In this document: one piece after another, positions 7,651-12,435 of the stretch
How the letters are laid out: each line of letters opens with the position of its first letter
How positions within the stretch are numbered: position 1 is the first letter of the stretch
Assembly (NCBI GenBank): GCA_029259935.1
Contig: JAJDEH010000133.1
Span: forward strand, 1 to 12,435
Source: Planctomycetota bacterium
GTDB taxonomy: Bacteria > Planctomycetota > Planctomycetia > Pirellulales > Pirellulaceae
Direction: 5' to 3'
DNA: 12,435 nt
Program-made: the position numbers and the translations under genes
Notes under the pieces: generated by a model
Seen by the model: the letters and a program-made list of their open reading frames with translations, nothing else
What the model was told of the DNA's origin: nothing
Database searches by the model: none

Positions 7651-7902
7651 CTAATTGCCTGGTGAACGGCGATCCCCGCGGTCACGTGAGCCGCGTTTTC
7701 CAGGATCACGGGAAGGGCGTTTGGGGGTATCGTGTGACACTCGCTTCTCGGGATCAAACGCATTCAGCGTGATCGGAAACACGACCAAGCCGACGACCAT
7801 GACAATCAACGGAAACCAGCCGTAAAGGAAACTGGCTCCGAGGCAGCTGAGCACAAAAACACCGATCACAACGTGCGCACGTTCGCGCAGCTTGGAATGC
7901 AT
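7651..7902 (-). CDS. Small two-helix membrane protein
   Basis: An 83-residue protein of unknown family. Two hydrophobic helices, at about residues 10-27 (HVVIGVFVLSCLGASFLY) and 30-47 (FPLIVMVVGLVVFPITLN), form a hairpin in the membrane with both ends probably in the cytoplasm. The C-terminal 33 residues are strongly basic and repetitive, built from Arg, Asp, Gly, Pro and Lys (PSRDPGKRGSRDRGDRRS); such a tail could bind nucleic acid or acidic partners. The ATG at 7902 is supported by GAGAGGA 6 bases upstream; the open frame extends to 7965 without one. It follows the E1 gene by 47 bases in the same operon. It may anchor the system at the membrane or be an effector, but the sequence alone does not decide. 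Confidence 0.7.
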   Translation of the reverse strand: MHSKLRERAHVVIGVFVLSCLGASFLYGWFPLIVMVVGLVVFPITLNAFDPEKRVSHDTPKRPSRDPGKRGSRDRGDRRSPGN

Positions 7903-7949
7903 AAAGTTCCTCTCTGTTCGGTTAAGAAGCGTTGGTAGGAACAACGCAA

Positions 7950-8612
7950 TTAATTGACGATCCACTCGCCAGCCAGCAAATTCAGCGACGTATCAAAGTC
8001 GACCGGAATGCCGCGTAGCCAACGCGTGAACTGGTGAACCATGATTCCGGCCGCGATGCTGGCCGCGTAAATCGTGCTCTGAGAAGTGCAGCGTCCCGTT
8101 TGGGCTTCCGCTTGTGGAAACAGTGTTGTGCGGTAGCATTCCGCCAGAAACTCACTGTCGACCGCCAGGACGCGTAGCACCTCTCCGAGCATTCTGCCGT
8201 CCACCCAAAACGCACAGCGACCGCCCACGGAGCGCCAGATGGTGGAGCGAGTCGAAATCGAGTCGACGCAGCAAAACACAGCCTCCGCTACCTGCAGTTG
8301 CGGTCGATACCGATCCCGGATCGTCTGGACGTTGATCGTCGAATCAAGGGATCGAATGGAGTCCCGCGTGGCTTCCACCTTACTGCGACGTAATTGCGCG
8401 TCTTGCCAGAGATGGCCTTGCGTCGTGACGTTGCTCGGTTCGACATGGTCAAAATCGATCAGCTGGATCTTGCTGGCACCGATCGCGGCCAACTGCAGGG
8501 CCACTTGCCGGCCAATCGCGCCCACGCCGATGACGGTCGTGGCGGTCGAGCGAAGCCGTTTCTGGGGAACAAGGTCTTGTTGGCGGCTGAATCGTGATTC
8601 TGCTTCATTCAT
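7950..8612 (-). CDS. ThiF/E1-like adenylating enzyme of a Ubl conjugation system
   Basis: A 220-residue ThiF/MoeB/E1-family protein that should adenylate the C-terminus of the Ubl encoded upstream and hand it on. The Rossmann nucleotide loop is GVGAIG (residues 29-34); IDFD (52-55) supplies the acidic residues, with Asn61, Gln65 and Lys78 at the expected active-site positions and Asp117 (CVDSISTR) as the likely Mg-binding Asp. The usual Arg-Gln pair is Thr64-Gln65 here. Cys175 ([17 protein letters not shown]) is the best candidate for a thioester Cys, in the position conserved in stand-alone bacterial E1-like proteins of the PRTRC and JAB-associated type. The zinc-binding CxxC pairs of ThiF/MoeB and the ubiquitin-fold C-terminal domain of eukaryotic E1s are absent, so it is a minimal E1. 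The ATG at 8612 lies inside the end of the JAB gene (8-base overlap, ATGAATGA), with AAGGAAGG 5 bases upstream, implying coupled translation. Confidence 0.9.
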   Translation of the reverse strand: MNEAESRFSRQQDLVPQKRLRSTATTVIGVGAIGRQVALQLAAIGASKIQLIDFDHVEPSNVTTQGHLWQDAQLRRSKVEATRDSIRSLDSTINVQTIRDRYRPQLQVAEAVFCCVDSISTRSTIWRSVGGRCAFWVDGRMLGEVLRVLAVDSEFLAECYRTTLFPQAEAQTGRCTSQSTIYAASIAAGIMVHQFTRWLRGIPVDFDTSLNLLAGEWIVN

Positions 8613-9369
8613 ACACACCTTCCTTTCGCAGCTCCAACAGTTCGTTCAAGTAGTCCTGGTCGGGGCGGAGCCAATCGTCCGCGAGGTGATCAGCTCCGGT
8701 GCCTGCCGCATCCAGAAAGGGGTCGTGGATCGGAAATTCGTCTTCCAGGTCCAGCAGGTTGCGCGCAACGTGCCCCGTCCCGTGATTCGTTACCAGCGGC
8801 TGCACGGACTCCCAATACTCTTGTTCCCAAGCAGGGTAGTCCGTGCCGCTGAACGGTTCGTCGTAGGCCACCTCCACCGGGATTTTCATTTCGCCGCCCG
8901 GTCCCAGGTTAAACCGCAGTCGCGCATAAGTCTGACCCTGGCACGCCACGATGAACATGCAGGCCCAATCGCAAATGCCGAACACTCGCTCAAACGTCTC
9001 TTCGTCCGTTCCACTAGGCCGTGCGCTATTGCCAGGATGGGTGTGGCACCAAACTCGCGCAAACTGCTCAGGCTGACAGCCCGCATCCACCTGCTCATCG
9101 AAAAAGTCCGCCACGGCTGCGTCGTCAAATTCGACATGCGACCAACTGCACTCCTGCCGGACCAACCGCACGTCCCGCACATACAGTAAGTCCTCGGGGG
9201 AGGTCACGCCGAACCCGCCGATTTCCGTCTCGCCGTAGTCACGCAGGAACAACAACTTGCTCCACGCCGTTGGGCTGAACCGCAGCGCAGGCAGTCGTTG
9301 CTTTTTCACCGGTGGAAAGAGACGTTGCGTCGCCTTCTTCTTCCGGCGGTTCTTCTTCTGTTTCTTCAT
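8605..9369 (-). CDS. JAB/JAMM metallopeptidase
   Basis: A 254-residue Mov34/MPN/PAD-1 (JAB) protein, the deubiquitinase-type zinc isopeptidase. The motif is complete: Glu49 (TEIGGFG), then His109 and His111 in [14 protein letters not shown], with Ser119 and Asp122. It should trim the Ubl precursor and/or cleave Ubl-target bonds. The JAB fold occupies about residues 26-165; the C-terminal 90 residues are acidic and unassigned. The N-terminus is extremely basic ([12 protein letters not shown]) because it is read out of frame over the acidic tail of the E2-RING gene, a 131-base overlap. The start is uncertain: the ATG at 9369 has only AAAGG about 14 bases upstream and a GTG at 9432 is possible, but the fold needs residues from about 9290 onward, so a substantial overlap is unavoidable. 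The stop overlaps the E1 start. Confidence 0.9.
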   Translation of the reverse strand: MKKQKKNRRKKKATQRLFPPVKKQRLPALRFSPTAWSKLLFLRDYGETEIGGFGVTSPEDLLYVRDVRLVRQECSWSHVEFDDAAVADFFDEQVDAGCQPEQFARVWCHTHPGNSARPSGTDEETFERVFGICDWACMFIVACQGQTYARLRFNLGPGGEMKIPVEVAYDEPFSGTDYPAWEQEYWESVQPLVTNHGTGHVARNLLDLEDEFPIHDPFLDAAGTGADHLADDWLRPDQDYLNELLELRKEGVYE

Positions 9370-10300
9370 GGCAGAGTTGGCACCTTTCTTGTTCGCGGCA
9401 TACAGAGCAAATCTGCTTGCCGCAATGGTCACAATCTTTCAGGCAAAATGTGCAGCACTTCGCTTCACAACTAGCGCATTCGTGCAGACAGCCGAAACAG
9501 AATCCGCATTCGCAGTCGGCGCAGGTGCGCACGCATTCATCACAGACAATTTCGCCGCAACGATTGCAGCCCTGAAGAATGTCGGAACCCACGAATTGTT
9601 CGCAGTCGATGCACGGTCGGCCATTCCATTCGCTTAGTAGCACATACGCACTGGATGGGTTGTAGGTGGCGAGTGTTCGATGCACGATCTGAAAGAAATC
9701 CAGCAGACGGCCATCATGGAGCGCATTCTGGAGCGGCAACTTGGCGTCGCCTTCACATAACACGCCGCTTTGCACGTGCGGGTGCGTGACGGATTCACTT
9801 GAGGAGGCCGGATTGGGGTCCGCGGCGATCACTTCGTAGTCGAGGCTGGCAGGTAGGTTCTTCCAGTTCAGCCGAATCTCGAACGATCCCAGCGTAATGT
9901 CTTCGAGCGTGATGGAGTCCGTAACGGCGGATAACGTTCCACGGCGGAGATCCCAGGTAACTTCGTTGAACTCCTCGCAAAGTGCCAGCAGATCCTGATA
10001 GACTTCTCGCAGCGAGACAGGATGTGCGAGGCTGCTGGCGGCGACAGCTCGAATGGCGTGCGGCACGCTTTGTTGGTGATTTTCTAGGGCCGCCAGCAGG
10101 TCCACGCGAACGCGGGCCGCCGACCAATGCCAGCCACGTTGTCGGGCGAGTTCGAATTGCCGAAAAAGTACTTGGCATCGCGTCCACGTCTGCTGAGGAG
10201 GCGCGCTTAATTGCCAGCTAGTTTGATGTGTGCTGTAACGCTTATGAATCGCCACCGCCAAGCGCATCATCCGACGAGCTTCTTGAGACAATCTGGACAT
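9239..10300 (-). CDS. E2-like domain fused to a Cys-rich RING/treble-clef-like module
   Basis: A 353-residue fusion. Residues 1-95 are helical and basic. Residues 98-228 match the bacterial E2 (UBC-fold) pattern: helix ([15 protein letters not shown]), strands ([23 protein letters not shown]), then [14 protein letters not shown] with the HPH signature at 173-175 and Cys182 as probable thioester Cys, then C-terminal helices. Residues 230-310 contain 22 cysteines arranged almost wholly as CxxC knuckles (for example CIDC, CNRC, CDEC, CADC, CFGC, CASC, CTFC, CDHC, CSVC, CQLC), which should bind several zinc ions as RING or related treble-clef/B-box-like folds. The tail is acidic ([13 protein letters not shown]). 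The likely role is E2 and E3 in one chain. The ATG at 10300 has GAGGA 7 bases upstream. The 3' end overlaps the JAB gene by 131 bases. Known: prokaryotic E2 and RING proteins occur beside E1, JAB and Ubl genes. Inferred: this fusion ligates the neighbouring Ubl. Confidence 0.85.
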   Translation of the reverse strand: MSRLSQEARRMMRLAVAIHKRYSTHQTSWQLSAPPQQTWTRCQVLFRQFELARQRGWHWSAARVRVDLLAALENHQQSVPHAIRAVAASSLAHPVSLREVYQDLLALCEEFNEVTWDLRRGTLSAVTDSITLEDITLGSFEIRLNWKNLPASLDYEVIAADPNPASSSESVTHPHVQSGVLCEGDAKLPLQNALHDGRLLDFFQIVHRTLATYNPSSAYVLLSEWNGRPCIDCEQFVGSDILQGCNRCGEIVCDECVRTCADCECGFCFGCLHECASCEAKCCTFCLKDCDHCGKQICSVCREQERCQLCHEETEEEPPEEEGDATSLSTGEKATTACAAVQPNGVEQVVVPA

Positions 10301-10324
10301 CGGAAATTCCTCAAGGAAATCAGA

Positions 10325-10354
10325 GAAACGCCGCGCGGATGTGCGCGACGTTTC
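10325..10354 (-). repeat. Stem-loop between Ubl and E2-RING genes
   Basis: GAAACG (10325-10330) pairs with CGTTTC (10349-10354), and after one mismatch CGCGC pairs with GCGCG around a 6-base loop. It fills the 70-base gap between the Ubl stop and the E2-RING ribosome binding site. It may be an mRNA processing or stabilising element that sets a high Ubl to enzyme ratio. Confidence 0.45.
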
Positions 10355-10370
10355 CACTTGAGTGAACTGG

Positions 10371-10595
10371 CTAGGAAGCGGCACCTTGAATCTTGACCGG
10401 AGTGATGGAGAGGCGATCGCCTTCCTGCAGCACATAATCCGACGCCACGGGGAGTCGGTTGACGCGAATCAAATGGTCCGTTGGCTTGCCGCCGGAGATT
10501 TGCTGCTCGAAGAGTTGCGTGACGGTTGTGCCGCCTTCGATTTCGAGATAATCAGCGAATCCGGCTCCCGCGTTGTTGATGAAGAGAATTCTCAA
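10371..10595 (-). CDS. Ubiquitin-like protein of the ThiS/MoaD fold
   Basis: A 74-residue beta-grasp protein, the presumed modifier of the system. The order of strands fits ThiS/MoaD: MRILFINN (strand 1), a turn (AGAGFADYLEIE, strand 2), helix VTQLFEQQ, then HLIRVNRLPV (strand 3), DYVLQEGDRLSITPVKI (closing strands, with the family's EGDRLSI-x-P motif). It ends GAAS instead of the usual GlyGly: only Gly71 is present, followed by Ala-Ala-Ser. The JAB protein could remove these three residues to expose Gly71, or the family may use an atypical tail. The start is TTG at 10595, supported by GGAG 8 bases upstream; there is no ATG within the fold. It is the third gene of the operon, after the 62-residue orphan and before E2-RING. 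It resembles the small Ubl-like C protein of PRTRC-type systems. The fold call is strong, conjugation is inferred from neighbours. Confidence 0.85.
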   Translation of the reverse strand: MRILFINNAGAGFADYLEIEGGTTVTQLFEQQISGGKPTDHLIRVNRLPVASDYVLQEGDRLSITPVKIQGAAS

Positions 10596-10664
10596 CTTCG
10601 TTTCTCCGTTTGGTTGTGTAGAAAGAATCTAGTAGTGTCGTAAACGGGCCGTCACGGTTCAGGT

Positions 10665-10853
10665 TCAGCGTTGTGGGATTGGATAAACGACGTCGCGTTC
10701 CGAGGCCAGTTCGTCCCAATCGACGACACTTGGCTCGTCGTGCTGTTCCTGCGTCGGCGTCAAGGACAGGGGCATAAATCCAAGCTTGGCGATCGTTCGC
10801 ACGGATTCGCGTGTAACTTTGGCAACTTCGCGATTTAATTGCGATGGAGTCAT
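10665..10853 (-). CDS. Small operon protein of unknown function
   Basis: A 62-residue protein that I do not recognise. The first 25 residues are a basic helix (LNREVAKVTRESVRTIAKLGF), then a Pro/Thr linker and an acidic segment ending in DWDELASERDVVYPIPQR. The N-terminal part could be half of a DNA-binding or protein-binding helix pair. The ATG at 10853 has only AAGGA about 12 bases upstream; an in-frame TTG at 10883 is the alternative. It lies 69 bases upstream of the Ubl gene in the same direction, so it is probably co-transcribed, and 294 bases after the DUF932 gene. That gap contains palindromes and could hold its own promoter. A real gene seems likely because its reading is protein-like and it sits on the operon strand between two clear genes. 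Confidence 0.6.
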   Translation of the reverse strand: MTPSQLNREVAKVTRESVRTIAKLGFMPLSLTPTQEQHDEPSVVDWDELASERDVVYPIPQR

Positions 10854-10999
10854 AAAGTGAAACTTTCCTTGTGGAGGGATCAAGAAACGAAAGAAGCTTC
10901 CCGCGAGGAACGAGGAAGCCTAACGAGGGTGCGCCATGGCAATGTGCGACACAAAGATGCATCAACCGGGCAATAGAAGTTGCCGAGCGGCCTCAGACA

Positions 11000-11041
11000 G
11001 ATTGCAAAATGATTGCAAGAAGGGCCGCGTAACCGTTACGC
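11000..11041. promoter_or_regulatory. Direct repeat and palindrome ahead of the Ubl genes
   Basis: GATTGCAA occurs twice (11000-11007 and 11011-11018) with an 11-base period, one helical turn, and nine bases later GCGTAAC/GTTACGC form a 15-base palindrome (11027-11041). They lie in the 294-base gap between the DUF932 gene and the 62-residue orphan, where an internal promoter or operator could sit. No clear -35/-10 pair was found on the minus strand. Confidence 0.4.
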
Positions 11042-11147
11042 ATCACACGCGGCGCTGGTGATTCTTTGCTGCGAGGATCTCTGGACGGCAGGGATGATGC
11101 TGGACGCATTGCGTCACGACGCCGCGTCAACTGCTGGTCTTGAAAAC

Positions 11148-11906
11148 TTAGTTGTTCGCGGGTGCCGGCAGGCCGCGAATTTCGCAGGCAGCATCAAACA
11201 GACCGTGCAGCGCCTGCGTGCGACCAGGAAGAGCCGCCAGATTGCGCCCTTTCAGCACTTCGGTGAACGCATTAAAAGCACGCCAGGCGGTAGGGCCGGC
11301 CGCAGAAAACTCTTCGTGACGAGGCTCGCGCCACTCCGCCAGCACATGGGGCACCTGCGTGACAGGGACGACGCGCGCGTCAATCGAGCGAATGACCAGA
11401 TCGTGGACGCTACGGTCGTCCAGTTCAGTTTCTTTGTAAGCGGCAATGCGCTGGTCCTGCGTGGCACGCATCTCGGAAAGTCGTCCGACGGCGTTGCTAA
11501 CGACAGCCGGCAGGTCGCGCTCGATGAATTTGGTGTGCCGGCGGGCAATCTTCACTTCGGCGCAGAATGCCAGGTTGTCGCACACGAAGACGGCGTTCCC
11601 CAAGCCGATTGCAGCTGGGAATGACTTATCGTGCGAATTGCGCAGACCAATCACCAGACCGTAATCGTCGTGTTCCGAGCCGTTGGCGACTTCCATCAGT
11701 CCGAAGTAGCGCGCACCGTCATTCCACAGGGCATGCGCTTCGTTGACCACGCGCAGGCCATAACCCTCGAGCGATGTTTCGACTTGTCGTCGCAGGCGAT
11801 GATGTGGCACGGGAACCCAACTGTCCGTCGGTTGAGGTGTTTCCACGTTTTCGATTTCGTCACGCGAAGCGTGCTTCCCGCCACAATGAATGCAAAGATC
11901 GAGCAT
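11148..11906 (-). CDS. DUF932-family protein, first gene of the conjugation operon
   Basis: A 252-residue member of the DUF932 (phage/plasmid-related) family. Recognisable blocks are VPVPHHRLRRQVE (31-43), IGLRNSHDKSFPA (86-98), VFVCDNLAFCAEVKIARRHT (106-125) and FIERDLPAVVSNAV (127-140). Residues 1-10 (MLDLCIHCGG) carry a CxHC pair that may bind a metal. The biochemical role of DUF932 is not established; members are common on phages and plasmids and in mobile gene clusters. I start at the ATG at 11906; an in-frame TTG at 11912 would add two residues, and the strong AAGGAGGG upstream is 4 bases from the TTG and 10 from the ATG. It heads the minus-strand operon, 294 bases ahead of the next gene. 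Its presence suggests the cluster came from, or is maintained by, a mobile element; it may also be the substrate or sensor of the conjugation machinery. Confidence 0.85.
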   Translation of the reverse strand: MLDLCIHCGGKHASRDEIENVETPQPTDSWVPVPHHRLRRQVETSLEGYGLRVVNEAHALWNDGARYFGLMEVANGSEHDDYGLVIGLRNSHDKSFPAAIGLGNAVFVCDNLAFCAEVKIARRHTKFIERDLPAVVSNAVGRLSEMRATQDQRIAAYKETELDDRSVHDLVIRSIDARVVPVTQVPHVLAEWREPRHEEFSAAGPTAWRAFNAFTEVLKGRNLAALPGRTQALHGLFDAACEIRGLPAPANN

Positions 11907-12011
11907 AGGCAAAATCCCTCCTTCAATTTGAGTGAAAAAAACGACAGAAAATGGACGCCTGAGACACCTAACGTCCCTGCCAATGTGTTATGACGCGGAA
12001 GCAGGGCCAAT

Positions 12012-12235
12012 TTAGATGCTATTAGCGCTAATAGAATTCGTAGGTCGTCGATTGTCTGGAAAAGACGTCGTCGATTCCCGAGCAACCACAACTTCCACTT
12101 CGCTTTTATGCGGTTGTTGGAACTGCTCCCACATGTCCTTTAATTCCTGACGTAGTTGAGCTTCCCCGCCCACGCCACTGGGTAACCGGAGTTCTTTGTT
12201 TCAGTAAACCCTTTAACTGGCAGTCGGTCCGGCAT
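12012..12235 (-). pseudogene. Possible short frameshifted gene
   Basis: A frame opening at the ATG at 12235 reads MPDRLPVKGFTETK; one base back (a -1 shift near 12192-12200) another frame continues ELRLPSGVGGEAQLRQELKD, then MWEQFQQPHKSEVEVVVARE, and ends at TAA 12012-12014. Joined, this would be a 74-residue hydrophilic protein with a helical middle and a Ser/Asn-rich tail. Without the shift, the downstream frame could start only at an ATG at 12134 (40 residues, AAAGG close upstream). I do not recognise a family. The ATG at 12235 directly follows the palindrome at 12242-12257, with no ribosome binding site. It may be a decayed gene, a real gene with a sequencing error, or chance. Confidence 0.3.
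12019..12034. promoter_or_regulatory. Perfect 16-bp palindrome, operator candidate
   Basis: CTATTA-GCGC-TAATAG is fully self-complementary. It lies about 110 bases upstream of the DUF932 start, where an operator of the conjugation operon could be. Its CTATTAGCG half recurs exactly in the second palindrome at 12252-12260, which argues for one regulator acting at both sites. Confidence 0.5.
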
Positions 12236-12240
12236 ATAGT
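12213..12240 (+). promoter_or_regulatory. Candidate promoter of the exported hydrolase gene
   Basis: TTAACT (12213-12218) and TATAGT (12235-12240) match four and five of six positions of the -35 and -10 consensus with a 16-base spacer. The palindrome at 12242-12257 sits right at the expected transcription start, the usual place for a repressor. Confidence 0.4.
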
Positions 12241-12241
12241 T

Positions 12242-12257
12242 TAATAGTTAACTATTA
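12242..12257. promoter_or_regulatory. Second perfect 16-bp palindrome, operator candidate
   Basis: TAATAG-TTAA-CTATTA is fully self-complementary. It has the same two hexamers as the palindrome at 12019-12034, in swapped order and with the same 4-base centre size. It lies just downstream of the candidate -10 box of the plus-strand gene, so binding would block its transcription. Confidence 0.55.
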
Positions 12258-12291
12258 GCGCGGCATCGTTCGACATCGGGAGATCAGGTAC

Positions 12292-12435
12292 ATGAGACGT
12301 GTCAGCAACGGTTGTATGGTCGGGGCTCTTTGTTGGCTCCTTATCCCAGCGTGGGCTTGTGCGACCGAACCGATAAATGGTGGCGATCGACCGGAGTTGG
12401 AAATTCGTGTGCTGTTCGACAACACGTCCGCGCGG
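12292..12435 (+). CDS. Exported protein, possibly metallo-beta-lactamase fold (partial)
   Basis: Only the first 48 residues are in the window; the gene runs off the right edge. Residues 1-24 form a signal peptide (CMVGALCWLLIPAWACA), possibly lipid-modified at a Cys, so the product is exported. The mature start, LEIRVLFDNTSAR, resembles the first strand and 'DN' turn of the metallo-beta-lactamase-fold hydrolases related to the ribofuranosylaminobenzene phosphate synthase group ('ITVLFDN' type), but the HxHxDH motif would lie outside the window, so this is tentative. The ATG at 12292 follows GGGAG and AGG elements. A promoter and a perfect palindrome lie directly upstream. Confidence 0.6.
   Translation, partial: MRRVSNGCMVGALCWLLIPAWACATEPINGGDRPELEIRVLFDNTSAR

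Larger units (their letters stand above)
11907..12291. other. Regulatory region between operon and exported hydrolase gene
   Basis: This 385-base region separates divergent transcription units. It contains two perfect 16-base palindromes sharing the hexamer CTATTA/TAATAG, a promoter-like pair for the plus-strand gene, and a short frameshifted minus-strand reading frame (listed separately). No complete gene was found in it. Confidence 0.5.

Noticed and set aside
6974..7654. 226-codon plus-strand open frame
   Set aside because: Antisense to the coiled-coil gene and low-complexity; the minus-strand gene has a strong ribosome binding site.
8239..9189. 316-codon plus-strand open frame
   Set aside because: It is antisense to the E1 and JAB genes, whose motifs are unmistakable; it has no domain of its own.
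10552..10965. 137-codon minus-strand open frame overlapping the 62-residue orphan and the Ubl start
   Set aside because: It is the shifted frame of two better candidates and has no ribosome binding site.
6974..11912. A full PRTRC plasmid system
   Set aside because: E1, JAB and Ubl are shared, but no ParB, ParM-like or other PRTRC-specific gene is present, and an E2-RING fusion is not part of that set.
11631..12091. Open frames on both strands over the DUF932 start
   Set aside because: Shadows of the DUF932 gene and of its leader; no domain text.

Overview
The window reads like a chromosomal segment of a planctomycete, probably of the Pirellula/Rhodopirellula type. This is inferred from style, not from any marker gene: exported PQQ-type propellers with a coiled-coil insertion, exported orphan proteins with Pro-rich or helical-repeat bodies, long gene-poor gaps, and weak or variable ribosome binding sites. 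No rRNA, tRNA, CRISPR array, transposase or integrase was seen.

Left part (1-6300): loosely packed, mostly exported proteins. In order these are a secreted Pro-rich protein (minus), a frameshifted remnant of a propeller protein (plus), a PQQ-like beta-propeller protein (plus), a large exported helical-repeat protein (minus), an 800-base gene-poor stretch, and a membrane-anchored orphan (minus). The orphan shares a divergent promoter region with a small XRE-type regulator (plus, 6440-6679). A 6-bp inverted repeat in that region overlaps a perfect -10 box and is a likely operator.

Central and right part (6985-11906, all minus strand): a compact operon that I read as a bacterial ubiquitin-like conjugation system. 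In transcription order: a DUF932-family protein, a 62-aa orphan, a 74-aa ThiS/MoaD-fold ubiquitin-like protein (Ubl) starting at TTG and ending Gly-Ala-Ala-Ser, a fused E2-like plus cysteine-rich (RING/treble-clef-like) protein with 22 cysteines in about 80 residues, a JAMM/JAB metallopeptidase with a complete motif, a short ThiF/E1-like adenylating enzyme, a small two-helix membrane protein, and a coiled-coil protein. The operon ends at a 9-bp perfect stem-loop. The E2-RING and JAB genes overlap out of frame by 131 bases, and JAB and E1 overlap by 8 bases, so the three enzymes are probably translationally coupled. Proposed logic: JAB trims the Ubl tail and later deconjugates, E1 adenylates the exposed glycine, the E2 cysteine receives the Ubl, and the fused Cys-rich module acts as the E3. 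Targets are unknown; the DUF932, membrane and coiled-coil proteins are the obvious partner candidates.

Right edge (11907-12435): a regulatory region with two perfect 16-bp palindromes built from the same hexamer (CTATTA/TAATAG), a short frameshifted minus-strand reading frame between them, and the start of an exported protein that may be a metallo-beta-lactamase-fold hydrolase. Between the XRE gene and the operon end lies a 300-base stretch full of inverted repeats that may encode a structured RNA.
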